Assembly (NCBI GenBank): GCA_964344765.1
Contig: CAYFOM010000032.1
Span: 1-54,767, forward strand
Direction: 5' to 3'
Length of the DNA: 54,767 bases
DNA from: JACNIZ01 sp964344765
Lineage (GTDB): Bacteria > Planctomycetota > UBA1135
The translations under genes were made by a program, and so were the position numbers. Position 1 is the first letter of the stretch. Each line of letters begins with the position of its first letter. This document shows positions 1-9,451 of the stretch, in pieces. The notes under the pieces were generated by a model, which was given only the letters and a program-made list of their open reading frames with translations, ran no database searches and was not told the DNA's origin.

Positions 1-533
1 AGAAACCTGCCAGGTGTGACTTTGAGGGGATTGCGGTTAACTGGGTAAAGTCAGTGCGAATGGACGACGTCGCCATTCAGGTCGAGGCTGCAGTGATGTT
101 GAACTGCGCGAGTACGCCGATGTCCACTGGTGGCTTTGCGCAACATCAAGGTCAACCTCCGCAAGTCATTCGCATCATGAGTCCGGAAGATGCGCTTGCG
201 CATAAGCTGGCGGCGTGGAACGAGCGGCGGCTAATGAGAGATTTGTTCGACTGCTATTTTTTCGTCGGTCGGTTGGAAGTCGAGGTGGACCGAAGCACGC
301 TGGAATCTCGACTGGCTTCGGTTTCCTCCCGAATCCCGGCAATCGCGCGGCGGAATTCCATGTCATTAGCTGAATTCGCGAATGAATTGGCCGATGCCGC
401 CGGAAAGCTAACCGCCGAGGCTTTGCGTGATGAATTAGTCGGTTTGGTTCCCGAAGAGGAATTGGCAGGCCTAGACCTTAGGATGAAGGCGGTCTTGCGC
501 AAACTTGCAGATCGCCTCTCACAGGATTTATGA
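1..533 (+). CDS. AbiEii/AbiGii-like nucleotidyltransferase, 5'-partial
   Basis: The reading frame is open from base 3 without a stop, so the gene begins before the window; the first internal start (GTG at 54) is probably not the true one. The visible part resembles the C-terminal half of the AbiEii/AbiGii nucleotidyltransferase family (PF08843): a 'SPEDALAHKLAAW' helix followed by 'RDLFDCYFF', matching the family's leucine/lysine helix and RD-x-x-D motif, then a helical tail. The nucleotide-binding N-terminal part lies outside the window. In AbiE systems this protein is the toxin and is paired with an AbiEi antitoxin encoded upstream; no antitoxin can be seen here. Its TGA overlaps the ATG of the kinase gene by 4 bp (ATGA), suggesting translational coupling. 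The family call is moderately sure; a toxin role is not shown. Confidence 0.6.
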   Translation, partial: KPARCDFEGIAVNWVKSVRMDDVAIQVEAAVMLNCASTPMSTGGFAQHQGQPPQVIRIMSPEDALAHKLAAWNERRLMRDLFDCYFFVGRLEVEVDRSTLESRLASVSSRIPAIARRNSMSLAEFANELADAAGKLTAEALRDELVGLVPEEELAGLDLRMKAVLRKLADRLSQDL

Positions 534-2824
534 GCCGCCCTGATCTCCCAAATTCCCACGGTTCGACTGCGCTGGATACGGCGTTTGAGCAGTGGCTGAA
601 GTCCTTGGCTGCGCGCGGCGTGTCCGAACCCAGTCCCGGCGAGGTCGACGACTTTTTGAGCCGCCAACCCTCCGAAACTCGTCGGCGGTTGCGGCGGATG
701 ATTGATGATGAGTTGGTTCTGCGTGCGGCGACGTCCGATCGCGTGGGAATCGAGGAGGGCACCGTCATTGCCGATTACCGGCTGATTCGCCAAATCGGCA
801 GCGGCGGAATGGGCACGGTGTGGGAGGCCGAGCAAATCAGTTTGGGCTCACGCGTAGCGCTGAAGTTACTGAAGCCGGCACTGACTTTGAGTTCAACCGC
901 GCTGCAGCGATTTCAACGCGAAGCCCAGGCCGGCGGGCGGCTGCAGCACGTCGGTGTGGTGAAAACCATTGGGGTTGGGGCCGGCGATGGCTTGCATTGG
1001 ATTGCGCAAGAGTTGGTTGCCGGCGGCCGCACATTGGCGCACGAGTTGGAGCAGCAACGGCGATTGCTCGAACCGCCGGCCGAATGGTATCGGCAGACGG
1101 CCGAGCGTTTTGTGGTCTTGGCCGAGGCCTTGCACGAAGCACACCAAGCCGGTGTGATTCACCGCGATATCAAGCCGGGAAACATACTGCTTGGCGCCGA
1201 CGGATCGCCGAAGATGGCGGACTTCGGACTGGCGCAAATCCAAGACGACTTGGGCCTGAGTCGCAGCGGCGAAATGTTGGGCACGCTTTTTTACATGAGC
1301 CCGGAGCAATCCAATCTGCGCACTGCCGAACTCGACGGTCGCAGCGACATTTTTAGTTTGGGCGCGACGCTTTATGAAACGCTGACCTTCCGGCGCGCCT
1401 TCGATGGCGATACGCCGCAGCAGGTCATGCAAAAAATCCAATCCATGGAACCCATGGATCCACGCCAGATTCACAGTCGTGTGCCGAACGATTTGGCGAT
1501 CATCTGTGCCAAGTGTTTGGAAAAGGATCCCAACCGTCGCTATTCATCGATGCAGGAGTTGGCTGATGATTTACGTCGGCATATGGCGAATGAACCAATT
1601 TCGGCGCAGCCGCCGACCACGCGGCACCGGCTGGGTAAGTGGTGCCGTCGGCATCCGGTAGTGGCGATGGCGGGTGCGATGGGAACGGTTGCGCTCATTA
1701 CCATTTCGGTGCTCTTTGCGCAGCTTTGGGATGAGCAGAAGCAAACCGAGAGTGCGTTGGAAAACCTAGGCCTTGTGACCGATGTGCAAGTCGATCTACT
1801 CAAGAACTTGCAACCTCAAACCATTGGCAATGCAATTGAAAAGGAAGTCTTTCGCCAGGCTAATGCGAACCAAGGCAAATTAAATTATCCCGATATTGCG
1901 AGATTGATTCTGGAGAAGTTCTTCTTTGAACGGTCCTTGACCGCGGTTGAGGACTTCGAAGGCAAACCGGAAGTGCAAGCCCATTTGTTGCACACAACTG
2001 CGACGGTGATGTTTCGCGCCGGGTTCGTGCAGAAGTCCATCGAGCCGCAACGTCGGGCTTATGAACTTCGTCGGCAAGCCTTAGGCGAGAAGCATGAAGA
2101 TACGGCTAAATCGGTGGTGAACCTGGGCGTGTTCGTCCAAGCGCTTGGCGAATTTGAAGAGGCGGAGGAATTGTTGATTCAAGGCGTTGCTGTTCGGCGC
2201 GAGTTGCTGGGCGACGAAAACGAGGACACATTGGTTGCCATTGGAAATCTGGGCGCTCTTTATGAGGAAACCGGCGAGCTAGGAAAAGCCGAGCCTTTGT
2301 TGCAAGAAGCTCTAGAGCTAAGCGAGCGAATTCACGGCCCTCTTTCCGAGGTAGCCATGCGGTCTTTGAACAACTTGGCCATGCTCCTTCAGAACCAAGG
2401 TCGGTTAGACGAGGCGGAGCCCTTGCTCGAAGATGCTTTGAAGCGCCGGCTAGAGCGGTTTGGAACGCGATCGGTCGAGGTCGCGATTTCTCAGGGCAAC
2501 CTTGGGGCTTTGGCGTTCCGGCAGGGGGACCTGGAAAAGGCCGAAGAGCTGATGCGCCAAGCCTTGGAAATCCGCAATCGGATTTCAGGCGGCCAAAACT
2601 CAGCCACTGCGCTGATTAAGCACAACCTAAGCGTGGTGCTAAGCGGTCAGGGCAAAAATCAGGAAGCGCTGCCGTTGGCTGAAGATGCGTTCCGGATCCG
2701 CGAAAAGGAGCTTGGCGCCGAGCATCAGGGCACCAAGTCGGCGTGGATGAATTTGGTCACCATTCGCATGGCTCTCAAGGGCGATGACGCGAATCGGCCC
2801 AGCGACGGCGAGGAAATGAAGTAA
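530..2824 (+). CDS. Transmembrane Ser/Thr protein kinase with C-terminal TPRs
   Basis: A 764-residue PknB-type eukaryotic-like kinase. A short N-terminal helical region precedes the kinase domain (about 82-350): glycine loop GSGGMG at 90-95, catalytic Lys112 in VALKLL, HRDIKPGN with Asp213, DFG at 231-233, and an SPEQ activation-segment end near 257-260. One membrane helix lies at about 377-399. Beyond it are kinesin-light-chain-type tetratricopeptide repeats (about 500-755; NLGALYEETGELGKAE-type units). All catalytic residues are present, so it should be active. The topology suggests a cytoplasmic kinase and TPRs on the far side of the inner membrane, probably for partner binding. This architecture is common in planctomycetes. 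The start overlaps the upstream gene by 4 bp. The substrate is unknown. Confidence 0.93.
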   Translation: MSRPDLPNSHGSTALDTAFEQWLKSLAARGVSEPSPGEVDDFLSRQPSETRRRLRRMIDDELVLRAATSDRVGIEEGTVIADYRLIRQIGSGGMGTVWEAEQISLGSRVALKLLKPALTLSSTALQRFQREAQAGGRLQHVGVVKTIGVGAGDGLHWIAQELVAGGRTLAHELEQQRRLLEPPAEWYRQTAERFVVLAEALHEAHQAGVIHRDIKPGNILLGADGSPKMADFGLAQIQDDLGLSRSGEMLGTLFYMSPEQSNLRTAELDGRSDIFSLGATLYETLTFRRAFDGDTPQQVMQKIQSMEPMDPRQIHSRVPNDLAIICAKCLEKDPNRRYSSMQELADDLRRHMANEPISAQPPTTRHRLGKWCRRHPVVAMAGAMGTVALITISVLFAQLWDEQKQTESALENLGLVTDVQVDLLKNLQPQTIGNAIEKEVFRQANANQGKLNYPDIARLILEKFFFERSLTAVEDFEGKPEVQAHLLHTTATVMFRAGFVQKSIEPQRRAYELRRQALGEKHEDTAKSVVNLGVFVQALGEFEEAEELLIQGVAVRRELLGDENEDTLVAIGNLGALYEETGELGKAEPLLQEALELSERIHGPLSEVAMRSLNNLAMLLQNQGRLDEAEPLLEDALKRRLERFGTRSVEVAISQGNLGALAFRQGDLEKAEELMRQALEIRNRISGGQNSATALIKHNLSVVLSGQGKNQEALPLAEDAFRIREKELGAEHQGTKSAWMNLVTIRMALKGDDANRPSDGEEMK

Positions 2825-2836
2825 ACTTCCGGCTAA

Positions 2837-3478
2837 ATGGCTCCGCACACCGCCTTTCATAAATTCCGCCCGCACCCGTGGCACGGCTTGAGCGTTGGGC
2901 TCGACGCGCCGTCGCTGGTGCACGCTTTTATCGAAATCACGCCGTTCGACTTGGTCAAGTACGAGATCGACAAGGAGTCGGGCTTCTTGCGCGTCGACCG
3001 TCCACAGCGCACCTCGTCGCTGCCGCCGGGCATGTACGGCTTTGTGCCGCGCACTTACTGCGGCGAACGTGTCAAAGAGCTGATGCCGGGCGCCACCCAG
3101 GGCGACCACGATCCGCTGGATATTTGCGTGATCAGTGAGCGTCCGATCGGTCGTGCCGAATGTCTGCTCAACGCGCGCGTCGTCGGCGGTTTGCCGATGC
3201 TCGACGATGGCGAGGCCGACGACAAGATCATCGCCATTTTGGATTGCGACCATCAGTGGGGGCACCTGCGCGATTTGACCGACCTGCCCGAGGTACTGGT
3301 CGAGCGTTTGAACCACTACTTTCAGACTTACAAGTGGGCGCCGGGTAAAAAATCGACGGTGCGCATTGACAAGCCGTATGGTCGTGAGCACGCCGAGAAG
3401 GTCGTGCTGGCGGCGATGGCCGATTACGACGAAGCCTTCCCGTCGACGATGACTGAAGGCGATCGGGTCGAGTATTAA
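2837..3478 (+). CDS. ppa: Inorganic pyrophosphatase (family I)
   Basis: A 213-residue soluble family I pyrophosphatase that hydrolyses pyrophosphate to orthophosphate and so pulls biosynthetic reactions forward. The central signature is visible as GDHDPLDICVI, giving the D-x-D-P-x-D metal-binding triad. Upstream are the family's K-Y-E-x-D-K segment (VKYEIDKESG) and Y-G-F-V-P. A late region with YKWAPGKK supplies the phosphate-binding lysines. There is no signal peptide. It begins 12 bp after the kinase gene on the same strand and may be cotranscribed, although the functions are unrelated. Length and motifs fit a complete enzyme. Confidence 0.92.
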   Translation: MAPHTAFHKFRPHPWHGLSVGLDAPSLVHAFIEITPFDLVKYEIDKESGFLRVDRPQRTSSLPPGMYGFVPRTYCGERVKELMPGATQGDHDPLDICVISERPIGRAECLLNARVVGGLPMLDDGEADDKIIAILDCDHQWGHLRDLTDLPEVLVERLNHYFQTYKWAPGKKSTVRIDKPYGREHAEKVVLAAMADYDEAFPSTMTEGDRVEY

Positions 3479-3514
3479 TCGACGTCGGCGGTTCGCGCGA
3501 GATTGCGGCGGGGC

Positions 3515-5125
3515 CTAATGAAACAGCACCGCTTGGGTGATGCTGTCATGGATGCGCGTCGCCGAATCCTTCGCGCCCATTTCAAAGTAAACCGTCAGTC
3601 CCGCCGCCGCCGACGGCACCGGCGTGCTGCTGAAGGTGCCGCTGCCGGTCGCGGATGTCAGCCCGCTGACTAACGAGGTGTACGGTGCGCCGATGTCGAA
3701 TTGCGCGCCGCCAAACACCAAGCCGTTGAGGTTTAACGACCACGCCAGCACGTAAGGACTATTCGCCGGCGCGTTGCTCCATTTCAGTTCCAGCGGTCGG
3801 CCGGTCGGGGCCAAGAACGGTGCGGTTAGAACAATGCTGTTGACCGGATTCACCGCGCCAAGATCCAGCCAAAACGAATCTTGCACGCCGTTGGTGTCGC
3901 CGCTGACCAGCTCGGCATCAGGCGATTGAAATACCATGCGCATTCCGTCGGCGGAAAGCAGCGGGAAGTTGGACTTGGCAGCCGGAAATTGACCGTGAAT
4001 GTTGAATCCGGTGAGAATGGTTTCGCCGGTGGTGCGATCGTGCAGAAAGTTATCGGTGGTGCCGTTTGCATCGCCGGCGACGAGGTTCGACGCCAAACTA
4101 TCAAACGCGACCAAATTGCCGTCGGCCGACAGAATGCCGTGAATGCAGCGATTGTTGCCCTGACCACCGGCGCTGCTGACGCTGACGCGTGTCATCGATC
4201 CATTTTTGGTATCGAACACAAAGACGTCATCCACGCCGTTGGTATCGCCGGGCACCAAGTTGTCGGCGGCGCTGACGAAGGTGATGACCTTTCCGTCGGC
4301 GGAAATGTACGGCTCTTTGCAATCGCCGTTCGCTTCATCGCCGTTCCATGCCATGCTGACGCGAGTGGTCACGCGAGTCAGCAAATCGTGCACAAAAATA
4401 TCGTCGACGCCATTGGTGTCGCCGACGACCAAATTGCTCGCTTCGCTGACGTAGCAAACGAATCGACCATCGGCGGAAAGCGTCGGGATTTTGCTGTGGC
4501 CGTTGGCTTGCACGCCGGCCGAATCTTGACTGGCAATCCAAATCGCGCCGTTGCCTAAGCTGCGCACGAAGATGTCGCGCTTGGCGTTGGCGTCGCCGAG
4601 CACCAGGTCGGTCGAGAAGCTTTCGAAGGCGATGAAGTCGCCGCTGTCGGAGATGCGCGGTAGCGAACTGTCGCGGTTCGACGGTGCCCCGGCCGGATTG
4701 GTGCTGATGCAAAAGGTTTCGCCGGTGGCCGGATCATGCCAGAAGATGTCTTGGCGCGCGTTAGTGTCGCTGTCGATCAGATTGGTGGCGTTGGATTGAA
4801 AAACCACCGCGCTGCCGTCGCCGCTCAAGTCGGCGCGACGACTTTCGCCATCGCCCGGAGTGCCGTCGCTATGTCGGCTGACCAGCACCAAATTGCCACT
4901 GGCTTGCTCCCACAAAAAGACGTCTTCCTCGTTGTTGGAATCGCCGGCGTACAAGTTCGTGGCGAAGCTTTCGAAGCCGACCCAGCGGCCGTCGGCGGAG
5001 ATTGCCGGGTAGTAGCTTTCGTCGTTAGCTTCTACCCCTGCAGAGGTTACGCTGGTCCGCTCTACGGATTGAGCAGCCAGCGGTGCAGTCAGCAACGCGA
5101 CGGACAGGACAGGAATGGGCTTCAT
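3515..5125 (-). CDS. Secreted PD40/TolB-type beta-propeller protein (paralogue 1)
   Basis: 536 residues starting with a clear signal peptide (MKPIPVLSVALLTAPLAAQS). The body consists of about seven tandem ~55-residue units, each carrying ISADGRWVGFESFATNL, then GD(S/T)N, then DVF-hydrophobic-D. These are WD40-like PD40 blades as in the TolB propeller. The last ~110 residues form a separate module (NSIVLTAPFL... VYFEMGAKDS) shared with other secreted proteins in this window. It lies 23 bp downstream of the subtilase gene on the same strand and may share its transcript. Two paralogues occur at 21418-23058 and 31081-32703. Likely role: cell-surface or secreted scaffold or ligand-binding protein; no enzymatic motif is visible. 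Confidence 0.85.
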   Translation of the reverse strand: MKPIPVLSVALLTAPLAAQSVERTSVTSAGVEANDESYYPAISADGRWVGFESFATNLYAGDSNNEEDVFLWEQASGNLVLVSRHSDGTPGDGESRRADLSGDGSAVVFQSNATNLIDSDTNARQDIFWHDPATGETFCISTNPAGAPSNRDSSLPRISDSGDFIAFESFSTDLVLGDANAKRDIFVRSLGNGAIWIASQDSAGVQANGHSKIPTLSADGRFVCYVSEASNLVVGDTNGVDDIFVHDLLTRVTTRVSMAWNGDEANGDCKEPYISADGKVITFVSAADNLVPGDTNGVDDVFVFDTKNGSMTRVSVSSAGGQGNNRCIHGILSADGNLVAFDSLASNLVAGDANGTTDNFLHDRTTGETILTGFNIHGQFPAAKSNFPLLSADGMRMVFQSPDAELVSGDTNGVQDSFWLDLGAVNPVNSIVLTAPFLAPTGRPLELKWSNAPANSPYVLAWSLNLNGLVFGGAQFDIGAPYTSLVSGLTSATGSGTFSSTPVPSAAAGLTVYFEMGAKDSATRIHDSITQAVLFH

Positions 5126-5148
5126 AACCGGCTGTTTGAGTTATCGAC

Positions 5149-6969
5149 TTATTGGCAGGTTCCCTCAAATGCGCTGCTGGCGGTGAAGCCGGCCGGCCCG
5201 CTTGCGTCGCGCACCCACCACTGGAAGTACAGCTTCGAGCCGGGCGGAATGCCGGGTGGGAAGACGCCAGTTTCGGTGTAGCTGCCGCCGAAGCCGGTTG
5301 GGTAGGGGCCGAGGATCAGGTCGTCGGTGGGGACCAGGGTTCCACCTTTGAACGGGATGGACTGATTGGTCAGGCCGACCACCAGCCAGCAGTTGCTCAG
5401 CGTTTTGGCGTTGCTCAAGGCCATCGAATAATTCGATCCATAAGCAAGCGGTCCGGAAGGCGTCATGACTGGTTCGCCGGCGCTACCGGCCAAGCCTAAT
5501 CCCAAATCCAACCACGGGTCGTCGGTGTAAGGACCTACCGCGGCGACTGCAGCGCCGGCATCCGGTACCGGACCGATGTTGCCGCCGGCACCCTGAGGAA
5601 GGCCGGTGTCTTTCATGATTTGGCGAGTAATGGTTGGCGCCAAGCCCACGCCGTTCAACGCCACCGAGCGCGACTGAATCAAACAAGCCACGCCGGCCAC
5701 CATGCCCGACGCCGAGCTGGTTCCACTGAACATCGCGGTGTAACTTTGGTGCTCATCGCCGCCGTACAGATAAGCGTCGCCATAACCGGTCGAGAACACC
5801 GAATAGCCCCAGCCCTGCACGTCGACGCGCGAGCCGTAAGTGCTGTAGCTCAACTTATCGTGATTGGTGTCAGCCGAACCGGCGCCGACGATGACCGCAC
5901 CGGAATCACCCCAACCCATGTAAGTGCTGTAGGTGCCGCTATCGAGATTTTGATTGCCATTGCCGGCCGCGCCGACGACAACCACACCGCTTTGCGTGCC
6001 CGCTTGCACGATGTTGAAGACATCCGGATCCAACTCGGCAGGTCCGTAACTGTTGCCGAAGTTCACCGTCTGCATTTCCAACAAGATGACGTCGCCGGGA
6101 GCGCTATCGGCGATGGAGTTTGCAATGGCAGTTTCGCGGCGGAAGTCTTCTTCGACGGTCCATTCGGGGTATGTGAAGGTGGACACGCCAGGCGAAATGC
6201 CGGTGACGCCATATCCGTTATCGGTGGCGATGGACTCGCCAAATACTGCGGTGCCGTGGTCGTCCCAACTGTAGATGTAAACCGTCGGGTGAATGGTTTG
6301 GCCCGGCTCGGCGCCGATGGTCAGGTCGTTGTACTCCTCGTGATCGTAATCCCAACCGTATTCGCAATCGGAGAAACGCACGCCATCGCCGAACACGCCT
6401 TGCGCCCACGCGCCCTCGGCGTTGAGTCCGGGATCTGCTTCCAAGTAACCCTGAGAGGAAGTGTGGTCGCTAGTCGGCGGCGACAAATCACCGGGAGGTG
6501 GCGGCGCCAGGAATTGAATGTGCGCGTATTCGACCTGCGGCAAGTTTTGCAACGCTTGACCGATACGTTCTAATTCCCACGGTTGCGCGTTTGGAGTGAT
6601 CACGCGCATCATGCCGAGCAAGTCGGGCTGCGCTTTGCCACTGCGCCGTGCAGCGCGATTGAGCATGCGCTGGATCTTTGCCGGATCGGAGCGCAGCAGC
6701 GGTTCAAATTGCAGGCCTTCGGCGTCGGCAATTTCAAGTACATCGCTGAGGTCGACGTCGGTCAGCGAGCGCAATCCGTCGGCCGTCGCCCGTCCGCGCA
6801 CGTGATCGGCCAGCTTGATCTTCAGCTGATAGCCGTCGCGCGGGGCTTGCAGAATGGGTCCGCTGTAGATCGGCGCACGAACCTCGCCGACGTCCATAGG
6901 TTGGCGCGGGATGAGTTCTTGCGCCTGAAATGCAAATAGGCCGAAGCCCAGGAATGAGGAGAGAATCAT
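5149..6969 (-). CDS. Secreted subtilisin-like serine protease (S8)
   Basis: An exported endopeptidase. I place the start at the ATG at 6969 because it gives a compact signal peptide (MILSSFLGFGLFAFQAQ); a GTG at 7020 would add 17 polar residues. Counted from the ATG, a propeptide-like region runs to about residue 150. The catalytic triad then follows: Asp201 in RFSDCEYGWD, His238 in DDHGTAVFG and Ser418 in FSGTSSASG, with the oxyanion Asn in AAGNGN near 337. The remaining ~110 residues form a C-terminal module related to those of other exported proteins here. The aspartate motif is divergent from the usual D-T/S-G. It is transcribed divergently from the 7076 gene and just upstream of the PD40 gene. 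Confidence 0.88.
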   Translation of the reverse strand: MILSSFLGFGLFAFQAQELIPRQPMDVGEVRAPIYSGPILQAPRDGYQLKIKLADHVRGRATADGLRSLTDVDLSDVLEIADAEGLQFEPLLRSDPAKIQRMLNRAARRSGKAQPDLLGMMRVITPNAQPWELERIGQALQNLPQVEYAHIQFLAPPPPGDLSPPTSDHTSSQGYLEADPGLNAEGAWAQGVFGDGVRFSDCEYGWDYDHEEYNDLTIGAEPGQTIHPTVYIYSWDDHGTAVFGESIATDNGYGVTGISPGVSTFTYPEWTVEEDFRRETAIANSIADSAPGDVILLEMQTVNFGNSYGPAELDPDVFNIVQAGTQSGVVVVGAAGNGNQNLDSGTYSTYMGWGDSGAVIVGAGSADTNHDKLSYSTYGSRVDVQGWGYSVFSTGYGDAYLYGGDEHQSYTAMFSGTSSASGMVAGVACLIQSRSVALNGVGLAPTITRQIMKDTGLPQGAGGNIGPVPDAGAAVAAVGPYTDDPWLDLGLGLAGSAGEPVMTPSGPLAYGSNYSMALSNAKTLSNCWLVVGLTNQSIPFKGGTLVPTDDLILGPYPTGFGGSYTETGVFPPGIPPGSKLYFQWWVRDASGPAGFTASSAFEGTCQ

Positions 6970-7075
6970 TGACTTGAGGGAAGCGGAGGTTGGCGCAGCT
7001 TGCGGATTTCGTCGCAGCACGCGAATTCTTCTACCATAGCAAAGGTTCTGAAATCAGTTTCATGGAGTTCCTCGC

Positions 7076-8128
7076 ATGATTTCCGCAGTTTTATGGATCG
7101 TTTCGGCCGTTTCGGTCGCCCCGTTTGCTCAAGTCACCAATGCTCAGCCGGCTGAGCGAGATGTGGTAGTGGCGGAGATCCCGCGAGCGAAGGTTGAGCT
7201 TCGTTTTCAGTTAAATCCGGAAAGCGAACTGTTCGACTACTTCCAGAATGCATGGAAGGACCGGCTTCCCGAGTATTGGGGAGTTCGATTCGTTCCCAAG
7301 CGAGTCGGCCATAAGGATTGCCGCTTGAGAATAGTTAGTGGAGGATTACGCAAAGAGTGGGGAGATCTTCCGTATGTACGTCCAAGAATAATTTGGCCCT
7401 CGTGGAGGTTAGAGGGACAAGAGGTCATCGTAGATGTTGGCAAAGTAGGCGTGGGTGAGTGGTGGTTGAATCTATCGACGGAAAAATTCGGCCAGTCCAT
7501 GCCGCAACTGGTCACCATCAAGGAGGGAACTACGAATCAATTTGATGTGGACTTATCTACCTTGCTCGAGCCGGAAATTTGGCAGGTTCTCCTTCCAGAA
7601 ATGCCTGAGAGTGCCGTCATGGGGCCATTCGGATTTGAACAAATTGCGCAGGCTCCGATGCTTCAGGGTGGCGGTGTTGGAAAACAGGATGGATTCGGGA
7701 AATCAATCCTGTTGATTGATCCTCGGGCACATTCGTTGATCTTGCATCAACTGTTTTATTCCGACTACGAGGAACTGTTGAACGGTGGATACTTTTGGAC
7801 CATCCCGCTTGAAGATCTTCGGCGCAAGGCAAAATTGAGTCAAAGCGAATTGGTGATCGACTTGAGCCAATCCAAGCCGAGGTTGTCGGCTACCCTTCCG
7901 GCTTTTGAAGGCCATGTGGGTGCTTGCTCGGTTGGGGTCCAGCCATTGGAGGATGAAGATGGTGGCCTTCCGTTATTCCCGAGGGACTATTTCGGGCTGA
8001 TTGTTTCAAACCTAGAAGTCAAAGTTTTTGGATTAGAACCAGGAAGGTACCGACTCGTGCGATACATCTCCGACGGAACTGGCGTTGTTCAGGAGGAGGT
8101 CGTTGAAGTGAAACCTCCTCAGGATTGA
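7076..8128 (+). CDS. Secreted protein of unknown function
   Basis: 350 residues. I do not recognise the family. The N-terminus is a signal peptide (hydrophobic stretch to about residue 24, ending near TNAQPA). The rest is rich in beta-prone segments with many Trp/Tyr residues (YWGVRFVP, WWLNLS) and no catalytic motif that I can identify. Its base composition is visibly lower in GC than the neighbouring glucan genes, which may hint at a different origin. It is divergent from the subtilase and convergent with acr3, only 10 bp separating the two 3' ends. Confidence 0.7.
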   Translation: MISAVLWIVSAVSVAPFAQVTNAQPAERDVVVAEIPRAKVELRFQLNPESELFDYFQNAWKDRLPEYWGVRFVPKRVGHKDCRLRIVSGGLRKEWGDLPYVRPRIIWPSWRLEGQEVIVDVGKVGVGEWWLNLSTEKFGQSMPQLVTIKEGTTNQFDVDLSTLLEPEIWQVLLPEMPESAVMGPFGFEQIAQAPMLQGGGVGKQDGFGKSILLIDPRAHSLILHQLFYSDYEELLNGGYFWTIPLEDLRRKAKLSQSELVIDLSQSKPRLSATLPAFEGHVGACSVGVQPLEDEDGGLPLFPRDYFGLIVSNLEVKVFGLEPGRYRLVRYISDGTGVVQEEVVEVKPPQD

Positions 8129-8138
8129 ATCGGGACCA

Positions 8139-9182
8139 CTAGGCCGCGCTGGTGGGGGTGTACCACTTCGACTTCAACCAAAACGCGGCGCGGACCATCA
8201 AAATGAGGACTGGGACCTCGACTAGCGGTCCGACTACTGCAGCGAAGGCAACTCCCGATTCGATGCCGAATACGGCAATGGCAACTGCAATGGCCAATTC
8301 AAAGTTATTGCCGGACGCAGTAAAAGAAAGCGTCGTCGCTTGCGAATAATCGGCGCCGCTGCGTTTGGCCATCCAAAAGCTAGCGAAGAACATCACCACG
8401 AAGTAGATGCACAGCGGAATGGCGATGGTCAGCACATCGAACGGAATTTCGACGATCATTTGACCCTTCAGGCTGAACATCACGACGATGGTGAACAGCA
8501 GCGCGATCAACGTAATGGGGGAAATGCGCGGTAGGAATTTGGTTGTGTACCACTCTTCGCCGTAACTGCCGCGCAGCAGTTTGCGTGTGAGATAACCGCC
8601 AGCGAAGGGCACGCCGAGGTAAAGCATTACGCTTTTGAAAATGTCGGCGATGGAGACATCGACCACCGAACTCTCCAATCCAAACCACGGCGGCACCACG
8701 GTGAGGAAGATCCACGCATACAAGCTGTAGGTGAAGATTTGAAACACCGAGTTAAATGCGACCAAGCCAGCGCAGTATTCATTGCTGCCTTCGGCGAGGT
8801 CGTTCCAAACCAACACCATCGCAATGCAGCGCGCCAATCCGACCAAAATCAAGCCGGTCATGTACTCCGGCTGATCGCGCAAGAAGATCAACGCCAGCGC
8901 AAACATCAGCAGCGGCCCAACCACCCAGTTTTGCAGCAGGCTGAGCCCCAGAATCTTGCGATTGCGGAAGACTTCGCCGAGGTCCTCATAGCGCACCTTC
9001 GCCAACGGCGGCCACATCATCAGGATCAATCCAATCGCCAGCGGAATATTCGTCGTGCCGACGTCAAACTGATGGAGGAAGTCGCCAGTGCCCGGGAACA
9101 AGTTGCCAATAGCCACACCGACGGCCATGGCGAGGAAAATCCACAGGGTCAACCAGCGATCTAGGAAAGACAGGCGGCGCAT
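8139..9182 (-). CDS. acr3: Arsenite efflux permease, ACR3 family
   Basis: An inner-membrane carrier of about ten helices that exports arsenite (and often antimonite). The ATG at 9182 gives MRRLSFLDRWLTLW, the usual Acr3 N-terminus; an upstream extension to 9260 would lie entirely inside arsR and is rejected. Family hallmarks are the GLARCIAMVLVWN segment with the essential Cys119 in TM4, and GPLVEVPVL with Glu321 in TM9. The length of 347 residues is standard. The gene overlaps the 3' end of arsR by 22 bp, so the two are translated from one mRNA. No arsC reductase is present in the window, so reduction of arsenate would have to be encoded elsewhere. Confidence 0.93.
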   Translation of the reverse strand: MRRLSFLDRWLTLWIFLAMAVGVAIGNLFPGTGDFLHQFDVGTTNIPLAIGLILMMWPPLAKVRYEDLGEVFRNRKILGLSLLQNWVVGPLLMFALALIFLRDQPEYMTGLILVGLARCIAMVLVWNDLAEGSNEYCAGLVAFNSVFQIFTYSLYAWIFLTVVPPWFGLESSVVDVSIADIFKSVMLYLGVPFAGGYLTRKLLRGSYGEEWYTTKFLPRISPITLIALLFTIVVMFSLKGQMIVEIPFDVLTIAIPLCIYFVVMFFASFWMAKRSGADYSQATTLSFTASGNNFELAIAVAIAVFGIESGVAFAAVVGPLVEVPVLILMVRAAFWLKSKWYTPTSAA

Positions 9183-9451
9183 AATTCGTGGAATCGTTTC
9201 AGCGTTTCGGGATGGATGCAGTAGTTGCGACGCGGGCCGTCGATCTCGCCCTTGATCCAACCCGCATCTTTGAGCTGTGCCAGGTGCTGACTTACCGTCG
9301 ACGCGGCCAGCCCAACCTCCGCTTGCAAATCGCCGGCAATGCAGCGGTTTTCACTAAGCAGCACGCGCAGAATCTTGACCCGCGCAGGATGGCCAAGTGC
9401 TTTGGCGAGCACAGCGAATTCGGTTTCTGCGGTCGGCTTGGTGGACGGCAT
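9161..9451 (-). CDS. arsR: ArsR-family metalloregulatory repressor
   Basis: A 96-residue winged-helix repressor of the ArsR/SmtB family, likely releasing DNA when arsenite binds. The recognition helix region is ASTVSQHLAQLKDAGWI, followed by the wing (GEIDGPRRNYCI). The classical ELCVCDL sensor in helix 3 is replaced by NRCIAGDL, which has one Cys only. Additional cysteines sit at the C-terminus (NYC ... ELCAACLS), so arsenite coordination probably uses the C-terminal C-x-x-C, as in other non-classical ArsR types; that is inference. It is the first gene of the arsR-acr3 unit. A perfect 7-bp inverted repeat overlaps its start codon (see 9450-9469). Confidence 0.92.
   Translation of the reverse strand: MPSTKPTAETEFAVLAKALGHPARVKILRVLLSENRCIAGDLQAEVGLAASTVSQHLAQLKDAGWIKGEIDGPRRNYCIHPETLKRFHELCAACLS

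Noticed and set aside
9183..9260. Extended N-terminus for acr3
   Set aside because: It lies within arsR in another frame, and the ATG at 9182 gives the usual Acr3 N-terminus.
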